Notes under the pieces: model-generated
What the model was told of the DNA's origin: nothing
The model's database searches: none
Seen by the model: the letters and a program-made list of their open reading frames with translations, nothing else
Translations under genes and position numbers: made by a program
Shown here: in pieces, positions 1-9,578 of the stretch
Layout of the letters: the number at the start of each line of letters is the position of its first letter
Numbering within the stretch: position 1 is the stretch's first letter
Source of the DNA: an uncultured eubacterium 1-6
GTDB lineage: Bacteria > Bacillota > Clostridia > Lachnospirales > Lachnospiraceae
Direction: 5' to 3'
Assembly: GCA_903789595.1 (NCBI GenBank)
Contig: CAIFEZ010000016.1
Location: forward strand, 23,687-87,686
Length of the DNA stretch: 64,000 bases

Positions 1-1214
1 ATCCAGGCGGCAGTTTCCTCATCGTAGGATGCCAGCGCCTTCAACGGAATCTCGACCATCACTTCCTGCTCGTCTCCGGGCTTAAGTTCATCGGATTTAA
101 TAAATCCGACGAGCCGGCGATATTCTTTTTCCAGCCGCCCTGTCGGCAGTGACGCATATACCTGAACAACCTCTCTTCCGACTGTCTCTCCCGTATTTCT
201 GACAGCCGCCGTCACGCTGATTTCCTGTGCGGCCTCTCCCTCGGCCAGCGCTGTCTCAACGGTACGGATGGAAAAACCGGTGTAGGAAAGTCCGTATCCG
301 AACCCATAGCGAACCGGAATTTCATAGCTGTCAAAATAACGATACCCCACATAGAGGCCTTCGTTATACTCCTCCGTATCCGTGTTTCCGTTGTTGTGGG
401 AGTAATTCTCTTCATTCGGATAATCCTCATACCGGAAGGCATAGCTGTCCGCAAGCTTGCCCGAAGGGCTGATCCTTCCGGATACCAGATCCGCGAAGGC
501 ATGTCCCCCTTCCATCCCCGGCTGCGCCATCTGAATCAGCCCCCGAATGTTCGAAAATTCATCCAGAAAAGACAGATCCACCTGTCCGCCCGCATTCAGC
601 ACGACGATCACATTCGTGTAAATCCGGCAGATCTCCCGGAGCATGTCATGCTCTTCATCAGTCAGATAATAATCTCCCTTTCTGCGGAAACGATCCGCGC
701 CTTCTCCGCAAACCCGGCTCAAGATATAGAACGCCGTCTTCCTGTCATCTGCGACGTCCTTCGAGAGGTCGATCGGCCGCCCCGCCGGCATTCGGAACGG
801 ATGCTCCGCATAATCGGCGAAAAAATTATAATTCTCCCCGTTCTCCTGCTTTCTGCCGAGCAGACCGTCTCTCCACCGAAGCCTGGACTCCGTATAGGTC
901 TTATCGAAATCACAAATCCACGCCTCATTGGTAATCACGTACCCGGCATCTCTCATTCCCTCAAAGATACTCACGCTGGAGCGCTCATTCACATCGCCCG
1001 AGCCGGTTCCTCCCTTGATCGTGTGAGAAGCGCCAACGCCGTACAAGGCCACTCCGCTGCCCACGGGAAGCGGCAGTACATGATTTTCATTTTTCAGAAG
1101 AACCATCCCGGCCGCGGCGGCTTTTCTGGCTACCTTCCGTCCGATCCTTTCCTTCTCTGTTTCTTCCGGGTTCCTCGTACCGGAAAACCCGCGATGCATC
1201 ATTTTTCTTTCCAT
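1..1214 (-). CDS. Glycoside hydrolase family 3 (beta-glucosidase-like), 3' part cut off by window edge; C-terminal-type domain located at N-terminus
   Basis: Reverse-strand translation from ATG at 1214 reads MERKMMHRGFSG...AAAAGMVLLKNENHVLPLP...GGTGSGDVN...NVIVVLNAGGQVDLSF...PVRYGFGYGLSYTGFS, GH3 C-domain and Fn3-like motifs; RBS-like AGGAGG just upstream. Absent from the supplied ORF track because it runs off the window edge. Confidence 0.85.
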   Translation of the reverse strand, partial: MERKMMHRGFSGTRNPEETEKERIGRKVARKAAAAGMVLLKNENHVLPLPVGSGVALYGVGASHTIKGGTGSGDVNERSSVSIFEGMRDAGYVITNEAWICDFDKTYTESRLRWRDGLLGRKQENGENYNFFADYAEHPFRMPAGRPIDLSKDVADDRKTAFYILSRVCGEGADRFRRKGDYYLTDEEHDMLREICRIYTNVIVVLNAGGQVDLSFLDEFSNIRGLIQMAQPGMEGGHAFADLVSGRISPSGKLADSYAFRYEDYPNEENYSHNNGNTDTEEYNEGLYVGYRYFDSYEIPVRYGFGYGLSYTGFSIRTVETALAEGEAAQEISVTAAVRNTGETVGREVVQVYASLPTGRLEKEYRRLVGFIKSDELKPGDEQEVMVEIPLKALASYDEETAAW

Positions 1215-1474
1215 ATTCCATATCCTCCTGCCTCTGAAATTGCGCCGACAACTTCTTGCTCTGCACTCTGCTGCAAAAATACCGCGATCCGAATTTAGAC
1301 CTGACGTAAAAACTGCCACATATGAAACTTTTTCCTACTCATATACGAATCGCATTCGCATTAAAATTTTGAGGAACCTGTCATCCGGTGACAGGTTCCT
1401 CAATCTTTGCTCTCGGGAATACTTTCTCCCAAACGTTTCTGTCGGAAGACATGCGCATTCTCACAATCGCATAT

Positions 1475-2869
1475 TCAAGCTCGCATACTTTCTACAGTAA
1501 AGTCCATATACATCTTGATCCGCTCATCAATGTCGAAGGCGAGCTCCATCGCCTCTAGCGGAACACCGATGCTCTCGACAAAATCCTGGAAGTTGTCCTT
1601 CTGCTTGTATCTCTCCCAGACAAGCTCCTTGGTTCTGTTGGAGTGAGATTCCCGGTGCAGTTCCTTCGCAGTCTCCGCATCCTCGGTGCTTCCCTCCACC
1701 GCTTCCACGACGTTGTCCGCATAGCGGTTCCTCACCGCCTCCTTCAGCCATCCGAAATAATTTCGAATCGTCATGCCTCCGGTCTTCGCGTAGTCGATCT
1801 CTCTCTTGATCTCGTCGGTATCTCCGCCGGCGTCCTGAAGCAGGCGGTCGTAATACTCCATGGTGAATCCGCTCGTCGCACGGATTCCGCTTTTCTTCAG
1901 ATACGTCAGAATATCCGAATATTCCCGCAGCTTCTTCGCTCCGCTCTTCTTGTCCTCTGTGGCAACTTTCTCGAACGGATCCGGTTCGGCCACCTTCACA
2001 TATTCCGGGCTGAGCTGCTCGATCTTCTCCTTGTTCTTGTGGATCGTCTCGAGATTCCCCTCCGGAATATTCCACGAAATCATGAACAGGATATCGGTCG
2101 CCCGTCCGCGGTTTCCTCTCTCCACGGTATACTCGAACGTGATGTCGGCCTTCTCATCCATCTCTATTTTCGCCTCGTCGAGTACCTTCGTGCGGAAATC
2201 CGTGAACCGCTCATACTGCTTGTCTTCCTTCTTTGCCAGACGGACAAGCTCCGACCAGGTCGCCCCGTCGGACACCGCCCTCTGCAGATAGGAAGCATCC
2301 AGATTCACGAGTCCCAGCGTACAGCGGAGCTCGTCTACGCTGTACACCTTCGTGACAAACTTCGACTTTGTCGTGTCAATCTTGTAGGCTTCCTTCTTCA
2401 GAAGCTCATAGAGACGAAAAGAGCTGTTCTTTTCAAAGGATACCAGTGTCGCAAGTTCCATCGATGTATAGCTCTTCTGAAGACTGGTGATATGCGGCGT
2501 CATCTCCCGGTTATAGATAATCTCCAGCTTCTGATCCTTATAGGAAACATTGGTGATCATGGTAAACGTATGGAAGTTCCCGAGACCATCCTCGATGGTT
2601 ATAATATTCCCCGCAAGCTGCTTGCTCACGCTTTTCAGCTTCTTGTATATATTCGTATCGGTCTCGTTGCCAAGGATACGTTTGATCTCGCTCGGATAGA
2701 GTGTCGCCATAACCTGCTTGGATCCCGGCTCCTGCTGAAGCTTCGTCAGGGAGACGGCGATGATCTTATTCCCCAGAATCGAGGTCTTGTACTTCGCGTT
2801 GATCAGCGAATTACTCTTCCGGACGACAACACCCTCAATCAGATCGTTTCGTACACTGGTAGCTGTCAT
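1475..2869 (-). CDS. Rep_3 (RepB/RepE-like) replication initiator protein
   Basis: 464 aa ORF; N-terminal two winged-helix style sequence (VRKSNSLINAKYK...LTKLQQEP...FTMITNVSYKDQKLEIIYNREMTPHI...SFRLYELLKKEAYK) typical of initiator replication protein family; flanked by iteron-like repeats. Confidence 0.8.
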   Translation of the reverse strand: MTATSVRNDLIEGVVVRKSNSLINAKYKTSILGNKIIAVSLTKLQQEPGSKQVMATLYPSEIKRILGNETDTNIYKKLKSVSKQLAGNIITIEDGLGNFHTFTMITNVSYKDQKLEIIYNREMTPHITSLQKSYTSMELATLVSFEKNSSFRLYELLKKEAYKIDTTKSKFVTKVYSVDELRCTLGLVNLDASYLQRAVSDGATWSELVRLAKKEDKQYERFTDFRTKVLDEAKIEMDEKADITFEYTVERGNRGRATDILFMISWNIPEGNLETIHKNKEKIEQLSPEYVKVAEPDPFEKVATEDKKSGAKKLREYSDILTYLKKSGIRATSGFTMEYYDRLLQDAGGDTDEIKREIDYAKTGGMTIRNYFGWLKEAVRNRYADNVVEAVEGSTEDAETAKELHRESHSNRTKELVWERYKQKDNFQDFVESIGVPLEAMELAFDIDERIKMYMDFTVESMRA

Positions 2870-2890
2870 TTCATTATCCCCTTTGTTTTG

Positions 2891-3667
2891 TCAGAAAGCG
2901 ACAAAAATACTTTAAAAGGATAATAACCTATTCTGAGCCGTTTGTCTCTCAGATAACGAAAAAGTTACTGATTAACTTTTGATTACATTTCAGTATTTCA
3001 TTCGTTGTCTCGCCTTTCTTTTCTCCTACATAACGAAAATAGTACATTTCAAATTAACATAAGTAATTTTTTCGTCATCTAAAATTCCCCTTTAAAAAGT
3101 ACTTTTTTCGTCTTCTGCTTCCACAGGAAGGACTGTCGGTCCGGAAAACCGTCCTCCCATAACAATTTTTCGGCTTAAGCAAGTAGTTTTTTCGTCATCA
3201 CTGAGCGGTTTCCCTCCTCTTCCGGTTCAGTACAAATGTTGTCATCTGAAAAAAAGAACCTTTTTCTTTCGATTCATACGTTTCGCTTCCGCCTCATTCT
3301 CAGTACTTTTCTCGTTGTCTGCCAGTAGTTCTTTCGTCTTCTGTTATTTATCTACCTAAAACTATTTTGGCAAGTACTTTTTTTGTTCTCTGGTTAAAGT
3401 ATTTTTTTCGTCATCTGGTAGTTTCTCTCTCATACATGACGACTCAGCTACTTATTCTGATAAACCGGTAGTTTTTTCGTCATCTGTATTACCGTCGGTT
3501 TCTGAAGTATTTTTTTCGTTATATGACTCTTTGACCTGATCCGATATTCTGCATCTGCCTTCCCAGAAACGTTGTCATCCGTACCCATTTTTTCGGCTTC
3601 TGCCTTAATAAAAATGCTTCCTGTCGGTCCAATTGATGTTGAAGAGCAGTTGTTTTTTCGTCTTCTG
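2891..3667. repeat. Iteron-like array, consensus about AAGTACTTTTTTCGTCATCTG, about 13 copies in both orientations
   Basis: Copies by eye: 2891-2913(-), 2950-2970(-), 3027-3046(-), 3061-3080, 3097-3117, 3181-3201, 3302-3321, 3324-3343, 3372-3392, 3397-3417, 3468-3486, 3505-3525, 3647-3667. Confidence 0.85.
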
Positions 3668-3854
3668 CTCCCCGGAAAGCCTTTATTTACAAGCAATTTC
3701 ACCCCCTTAAATAAAAGAAATAGAAATGTTGTTCATATATAAATATTAAAACCTCCTCAGATCTAGTATTCGACAGACAGCGAAAAATATACTTACAACA
3801 ACTGGAAAACTGCTTTTGGCCGTATAAAATCTGGTAAGAATTGGCAAATACTTT

Positions 3855-3903
3855 CAGATAACGAAAAAGGTACTTGGTTTCCAAGTACCTTTTTCGTTAT
3901 CTG
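3855..3903. repeat. Perfect inverted repeat made of two head-to-head iteron units (23-bp arms, 3-nt centre)
   Basis: CAGATAACGAAAAAGGTACTTGG TTT CCAAGTACCTTTTTCGTTATCTG. Confidence 0.9.
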
Positions 3904-3935
3904 TAGTTTGTTGTATCCATATATGCTATTAATAC

Positions 3936-4781
3936 TCACCCTTTTATCGCACCATTTGTCACGTCGTTGATGATCTGCTTCTGAGCGATCAAGTAAAAGA
4001 TGAGTATTGGAAGCAATGACAGAATATAGGACGCAAAAGCAAGGTTATAATTTGTACCGAACTGAGACTGAAATACCATTTGCGTAAGTGGCAGTGTATT
4101 ATCGCGGCCATCGCCTCCGCTTAGCATGACAAGTGGAAGAAGAACATCATTCCATGCCGCAAGAGTTGTCAGAATCGCAACCGTGGCATGCATGGGCTTC
4201 AGCATAGGAAATATAATGTAAGTAAATACCTGCCAGGTATTATAACCGTCTATATACGCTGCTTCTTCCAGACTTTGCAATATATTTTTCAGATATCCGA
4301 CATATAGCAGGGTATTTATGGACATATTGAACACGATGTACAGAAATATTACACCGATCTTGTTATCAAGGTGGAAGAATGCCATTTGCTTTACCAACGG
4401 AAGCATGAGCATGGAGAATGGAACAAACATGGCACTCACCAGATAATAATAAAAGAATTTATATATCTTTTTTCGAGTCATATTTCTTGCAATAGCAAAG
4501 GACACCATGGAACTGACCAGTACGCAAGCAATGGAACTTACCACGGTAATAATCAGAGAATTTGAGGCCGCATGCCAGAAATCTGTGATTTTTATTGCTT
4601 CCGCAAAATTGGAAAGGCTCCATTTATGAGGCAGGGAGAGCGCTCCGGCTATATCATTTGTCATCTCGGATGGCTGTTTGATCGCAATTACAATAGCCAT
4701 ATAGAGAGGAATCAGAATCAGAATGCCAACGATAATAAGCAGGACGGTAACCGTCCTGCGTTTTTTTTCTTTTGATGTCAT
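3936..4781 (-). CDS. Sugar ABC transporter permease (MalG/UgpE-like)
   Basis: Multi-TM protein with EAAYIDGYNTWQVFTYIIFPMLKP permease EAA motif; likely start MTSKEKKRR within ORF 3936..4871. Confidence 0.9.
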   Translation of the reverse strand: MTSKEKKRRTVTVLLIIVGILILIPLYMAIVIAIKQPSEMTNDIAGALSLPHKWSLSNFAEAIKITDFWHAASNSLIITVVSSIACVLVSSMVSFAIARNMTRKKIYKFFYYYLVSAMFVPFSMLMLPLVKQMAFFHLDNKIGVIFLYIVFNMSINTLLYVGYLKNILQSLEEAAYIDGYNTWQVFTYIIFPMLKPMHATVAILTTLAAWNDVLLPLVMLSGGDGRDNTLPLTQMVFQSQFGTNYNLAFASYILSLLPILIFYLIAQKQIINDVTNGAIKG

Positions 4782-5644
4782 TATAGCTGCACCTCTCTTT
4801 TTGTAAGAACTTTTAATTGAAATGCTGAAATTGCTACAATTATAATGAAGTAAATAACCGAGTTCGCACACTGAAGACCAAACTGATTGCCGGTGAGTCC
4901 GTCTTTATAGATCAGCATGGAAATGGAGGTCGTACTCTCTGCAGGTCCTCCACTTGTCAGAGACATAATCTGATCAAATACCATCAGGAAGTTTCTCATG
5001 CAGAGTACCATATTGATGGTAAAGAACGGCGCGATCAGTGGGAACGTAATCTTCCAGAAGCACTTCCATCCATCCGCCCCATCAATTGCACTTGCTTCGT
5101 AAACATCCTGGGGTATCGTCTGGAGTCCGGAAATATAAATGATAGTATTAAAGGCAACGGACTGCCATGCGACGCAGATTACAATACCAATCCAGGCTGT
5201 TTTGGTATTTCCAAGGATACTTGAGGAAAGTGCGGAGATTCCAATCTTCTGTGCCATAGCAGGGACAACAAAGGTGAACAGGAAGTTGAAGATATAGCCG
5301 ACAATCAGTCCGCCAAGGATATTAGGTATAAAATAGAGACCTCTCAATGTACTCTTAAAATGAATTTTTGAATTCAGACCCAACGCGAGAATCATACTAA
5401 TTACATTTACGATGATCGTGGTAACCACAGCAAATTTGAGAGTGAAGATGTAGGAATTTAAAACCTTAATATTCTGGAAGAGCTTTACATAATTTCTCAG
5501 GCCAATGAAATTATATACACCAAAGCCTTTTGAGTTCGTCAGACTGTAGTAAAATCCGGAGAACAAAGGAATGGTATGGAAACAAAAGAAGATGATAATA
5601 ACCGGCAGTGTCATGGCCAGAAACGTTTTATTTCTGTTTTTCAT
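4781..5644 (-). CDS. Sugar ABC transporter permease (MalF/UgpA-like)
   Basis: Multi-TM protein with EASAIDGADGWKCFWKITFPLIAP motif; adjacent to second permease and binding protein. Confidence 0.9.
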   Translation of the reverse strand: MKNRNKTFLAMTLPVIIIFFCFHTIPLFSGFYYSLTNSKGFGVYNFIGLRNYVKLFQNIKVLNSYIFTLKFAVVTTIIVNVISMILALGLNSKIHFKSTLRGLYFIPNILGGLIVGYIFNFLFTFVVPAMAQKIGISALSSSILGNTKTAWIGIVICVAWQSVAFNTIIYISGLQTIPQDVYEASAIDGADGWKCFWKITFPLIAPFFTINMVLCMRNFLMVFDQIMSLTSGGPAESTTSISMLIYKDGLTGNQFGLQCANSVIYFIIIVAISAFQLKVLTKREVQL

Positions 5645-5659
5645 GGTTGAATCCTCCTT

Positions 5660-6895
5660 TTAGTTTTCGTGCGCGTCACGCCAGGTATCGTCCAGCTGTT
5701 TAAAAAGCTTGTCCTTATTGCCGTCAATCATGTAGGTCTGGAGGGCAATCGGAAGTTTCATTTCAGATGGATAGTAGGCCTGCGGGGAGGAAACGATTTT
5801 TCCGCTCTGGAAATCATCCAGAACGCCGTTTAACTGCTCAGGAAATTTGTAGTCACAATTAATTGCGGGGATGCCGAACTGCTCTTTCATATAGGCGGAT
5901 ACATTTTCCTGCTCCGTGAGAAATTCCAGAAAACGTTTGGCCTCCTCTTGATGCTTGCTTTTCTTTGTGATAGAGAACATAAGGTCAATACTGGAGCAAA
6001 GCTTGTTGTCCTTGGCATCATCAAGTGCCGGAAACGGGAACATGTCAAGATCCATATGGGGATTTGTCTGCATGATCATGGGAATAGCCCAGTTCCCCTG
6101 CATGTACATCACAGATTCCCCGTTTGCGAATCCGACCGTGGCATTGTTGTAATTATAGGAAAAAATGTCTCCCTGGCTATAGTCATTCAGTTTGAGAAGC
6201 CGTTTCAGTGGTTCCGTATATGCTTTCCGGAAGGTGATTTTTCCATCTGTGACATTCTGATAAAAATCTGCATCCGTAAAGTTTCCGGCAAGTGGATTCC
6301 AGGCACTGTTGATGACCCAGTCTTCTTTGTAGCCAAGATAGAAAGGAGTTTGTCCTGCTGCTTTGATCTTTTCACAGGTATCCATCAGCTCCTGCCAGGT
6401 TGTGGGAACGGTAAGGTTCAGTTCTTTAAATTTGTTCTTATTGTACATGATGCCTGTTACGTTAGCTGCAAATGGCATGGCGTGAACTGTGCCGTGCATT
6501 TCCTCGATATTTGCAAGCATTTTTACGTAGGATGGCTTTACTTTCCGGGTCAGATCAGAATTTGTAAGATCCTCAAAAATATCGGCTTTGGCATAGTCCA
6601 CATATGTCTGAGTCGCATCCAGTCCTACGATGTCCGGTATATTTCCCTTTACCATACGCGCTTTAAGTATGGTGTAGGGATCTCCCGGGGAATTGATATA
6701 TACACGGATGTCCGGATTCTCGTCTTCGAATTTTTTTCCGAGCTGCTGGAAGGTTTCTACGGATTCCGGTTTGAACACAAATACTTCTATTGCTTTCTTC
6801 TTGTCACTTTTTCCGATAGGTCCGCAGCCGGTAAGAGATGCAGTACACAATACTACGGACAGAAGCAAGGTGGCAATTCTGCGCATTGCTTTCAT
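5660..6895 (-). CDS. Extracellular sugar-binding lipoprotein (ABC transporter)
   Basis: Lipobox-like LTGC at N-terminus; solute-binding family 1 style sequence (FEDENPDIRVYINSPGDPYTILKARM). Confidence 0.9.
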   Translation of the reverse strand: MKAMRRIATLLLSVVLCTASLTGCGPIGKSDKKKAIEVFVFKPESVETFQQLGKKFEDENPDIRVYINSPGDPYTILKARMVKGNIPDIVGLDATQTYVDYAKADIFEDLTNSDLTRKVKPSYVKMLANIEEMHGTVHAMPFAANVTGIMYNKNKFKELNLTVPTTWQELMDTCEKIKAAGQTPFYLGYKEDWVINSAWNPLAGNFTDADFYQNVTDGKITFRKAYTEPLKRLLKLNDYSQGDIFSYNYNNATVGFANGESVMYMQGNWAIPMIMQTNPHMDLDMFPFPALDDAKDNKLCSSIDLMFSITKKSKHQEEAKRFLEFLTEQENVSAYMKEQFGIPAINCDYKFPEQLNGVLDDFQSGKIVSSPQAYYPSEMKLPIALQTYMIDGNKDKLFKQLDDTWRDAHEN

Positions 6896-8571
6896 GAGGA
6901 TACCTCCTGTGCCTGAAAAATGATCGCTTCATAGGGCCTGAGACATAACATACCGTTATTGGTCACGAGATCTTTATAGTTGCTTATCAAAATGTTTTTT
7001 GTTGCAAATGTCTGCGTCGTCTCAAGCCTTGCCTCTTTGTCTGAAAAATTGCAGATGATCAGGATTTCCTCCGTCTCATAGGTTCTTCTATATGCAAAAA
7101 CTTGAGGATGATCTCTGTAAAGAAGTTGGAAATCGCCATAAACCAGAATCTTTTTCTGCTTTCTCAGGCGGATCAGATTTTGATAGTGGTAAAAAATGGA
7201 ATCCGGATCTGCGAGACATTTCTTCACATTCAAGTCTTTATAAGAGGGATTTACCTTGATCCAAGGCTCTCCCCGGGTAAAACCAGCCTGTGCCGTATCA
7301 TCCCACTGCATCGGTGTACGGGCGTTATCTCTGCTGTTCCTTCTAAGATAGCTCATGATTTTTGTCTGATCCCAGCCATCGTGCCGTTTGATGTCATAAA
7401 AATTCAGAGATTCAACATCTCGGTAATCACGGATATCCTGAAACGGCATATTCACCATACCGATTTCATCCCCCTGATAAATATATGGAATCCCCTTCAG
7501 GCCGAGAAAGAATGTCGCTAGCATCTTTGCTGATAGCGTTCTGTATTTCGGGGAATCGTTTCCAAATCTGGAAAGGCATCTGGGATAATCGTGATTTCCC
7601 AGAAAAAGACTGTTCCAGGACTGGCTGTCGAGCTGGGTCTGCCATTTTTCCAGGAGATACTTGAGATCTTTCAGAGAATATTCCTTTGGATCCCAGTTTC
7701 CGGAGCGCACACCGTCAATTCCCATAAGCTCAAATTGAAAGATCATATCCAGTTCATGACGGTTTGGATTGGAGTACAGGTTTGCGGATTCAATATTTGC
7801 CGCGCCTGTTTCTCCCACGGTTACTATGCGATCCGATCTTCCAAAACTTTTCCGGTTCATTTCATTGAGGTACTTGTGGATTTTGTTCGATTTGTCATCT
7901 AAATGATAATGCTCGTCCTTGCTGATGTGATCAATGGCATCAAAACGAAATCCCTCGATTCCCAGGTCCATCCAGAATCGGATGATCTGATACAGGTCAT
8001 CCCTGAGTTTTTCATTGTTCCAGTTCAGATCCGGCTGTTCCGGACTGAAGCTGTGATAATAATACTGCTCTGTTGCTGCATCCCATTCCCACACACTCCC
8101 GCCAAAAAAGGCCTTTTCATCGGTAGGCTCTTTTCCATTTACAGGGTCCGCCCAGATATAATAGTCACGATAGGGATTATCTCGTGATGATCTTGATTGC
8201 AAGAACCACGAGTGTTCGTTAGAGCTGTGGTTTAATACAAGGTCCATCATAATGGCAATATTATGACCTTTGCACTCCTGTATCAGGGAATACATATCCT
8301 CCATTGTTCCGAACTCGTGCATGATGCCGTAATAGTCACTGATGTCATATCCATTATCACGGTTCGGAGATTTGTAAACCGGACACAGCCAGATGATACC
8401 AACGCCAAGCTCCTCAAGGTAATCCAGTTTCTGGCGGATACCGCCTAGATCACCGATGCCGTCTCCATTGCTGTCCATAAAACTTCTTGGATAGATCTGG
8501 TACACAACTTTGTTATGCCACCATTTTTCTTTCACTCTGTTCCCTCCTGCGATAGTCTTTGCTATAGACAT
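6892..8571 (-). CDS. GH13 alpha-glucosidase / oligo-1,6-glucosidase
   Basis: WWHNKVVYQIYPRSFMDSNGDGIGDLGGI, DLVLNHSS, GFRFDAIDHI, GNHDYPR motifs. Real start may be the GTG about 36 nt into the ORF. Confidence 0.95.
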   Translation of the reverse strand: MSIAKTIAGGNRVKEKWWHNKVVYQIYPRSFMDSNGDGIGDLGGIRQKLDYLEELGVGIIWLCPVYKSPNRDNGYDISDYYGIMHEFGTMEDMYSLIQECKGHNIAIMMDLVLNHSSNEHSWFLQSRSSRDNPYRDYYIWADPVNGKEPTDEKAFFGGSVWEWDAATEQYYYHSFSPEQPDLNWNNEKLRDDLYQIIRFWMDLGIEGFRFDAIDHISKDEHYHLDDKSNKIHKYLNEMNRKSFGRSDRIVTVGETGAANIESANLYSNPNRHELDMIFQFELMGIDGVRSGNWDPKEYSLKDLKYLLEKWQTQLDSQSWNSLFLGNHDYPRCLSRFGNDSPKYRTLSAKMLATFFLGLKGIPYIYQGDEIGMVNMPFQDIRDYRDVESLNFYDIKRHDGWDQTKIMSYLRRNSRDNARTPMQWDDTAQAGFTRGEPWIKVNPSYKDLNVKKCLADPDSIFYHYQNLIRLRKQKKILVYGDFQLLYRDHPQVFAYRRTYETEEILIICNFSDKEARLETTQTFATKNILISNYKDLVTNNGMLCLRPYEAIIFQAQEVSS

Positions 8572-8657
8572 TTATTCCGGAATTGTCTATAAATTATAGA
8601 GACAGAGTCTATTTATTTCTAATTGCATTTTGATGTTTTCTATAAGGATTTTGACAT

Positions 8658-9548
8658 TTGAGGGGAAATATGGAACATCCAGAGAAATTGAAAGATTTTA
8701 CGGTACACGGAACGCACCAGATCCCGATGCACATCTACCATCAGAAGTATCCGTATGGAGGATTAACAGTGCCATACCATTGGCACAGAGAGATAGAACT
8801 CATTTATGTGGAGAAAGGAAGCATGGAGATGACGGTCAATATGACGGACATGACGGTTCACGCTGGAGATATCATCTGCATTAACAGTGGTGAACTTCAT
8901 CAAATACACAGTGAAGGACGACAAGCTTCCATTCACCATGCCTGCGTATTTTCACCGGATATATTAAGCTTTGAATACTGGGATGCAGCACAGAGTCAGT
9001 ATATTCATCGGCTGCTCACAGGTCAGCTTCTTTTTACAAGAAGAATTCAGAGTGACCGGCCCTGCTGGAATTCGTTGGTGTGCCTTTTCAAGAAGATTCT
9101 GAAGGTTAACGACGAACCTGCCGAAGGCTGGTACCTGGAATTCAAGGGCTGTCTCTATCAGATGATGGGGATCATGGCCAGAGAGCATCTTCTTATTTTG
9201 AATACGGACAGCCGCATGGAGGAAAATCATAAAATCGAGCAAGGCAAAAAGGTACTCAGCTATATTCACACCCATTACATGGAAAAAATTTATCTGGCCG
9301 ATCTGGCCCGGGTTCTGGGTATGAATGCTCAGTACTTTTGCCGATTTTTCAAGAATATCTTCCACAAAACTCCGATCGAATATGTAAATCACTACCGGAT
9401 ACTTCAGTCTATGAAAGAGCTGAATGACGGAGACAGAAGTATCCTGGATATCTGCCTGGACTGCGGCTTTGAATCACCCAGTTATTTTATCAGGCTGTTT
9501 AAAAGAGAAATCGGTATGACACCGGTTGAATACAGAAAAAGAGCATGA
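8658..9548 (+). CDS. AraC-family transcriptional regulator (cupin plus HTH)
   Basis: C-terminal LADLARVLGMNAQYFCRFFKNIFHKTPIEYVNHYRI...GFESPSYFIRLFKREIGMTPVEYRK; divergent from the sugar operon. Confidence 0.93.
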   Translation: MRGNMEHPEKLKDFTVHGTHQIPMHIYHQKYPYGGLTVPYHWHREIELIYVEKGSMEMTVNMTDMTVHAGDIICINSGELHQIHSEGRQASIHHACVFSPDILSFEYWDAAQSQYIHRLLTGQLLFTRRIQSDRPCWNSLVCLFKKILKVNDEPAEGWYLEFKGCLYQMMGIMAREHLLILNTDSRMEENHKIEQGKKVLSYIHTHYMEKIYLADLARVLGMNAQYFCRFFKNIFHKTPIEYVNHYRILQSMKELNDGDRSILDICLDCGFESPSYFIRLFKREIGMTPVEYRKRA

Positions 9549-9578
9549 TATCGGTAGTGTGACGGAGGAAGGGAATCA

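Noticed and set aside
212-1298. Plus- and minus-strand ORFs such as 396..1298 (300 aa) and 212..502
   Set aside because: They overlap the GH3 reading frame on the minus strand and have no recognisable domain; shadow ORFs.
1643-2923. 426-aa plus-strand ORF opposite the Rep gene
   Set aside because: Antisense shadow of a well-supported Rep_3 coding frame, low-complexity composition without domain motifs.
3448-3884. Small minus-strand ORFs in the iteron region
   Set aside because: The region is composed of iterons and AT-rich sequence; the peptides simply translate the repeats.
1475-3903. Interpretation of the Rep/iteron locus as a whole integrated plasmid or ICE
   Set aside because: No relaxase, partition, integrase, or att-like repeats were found around it; only the replication module is visible.
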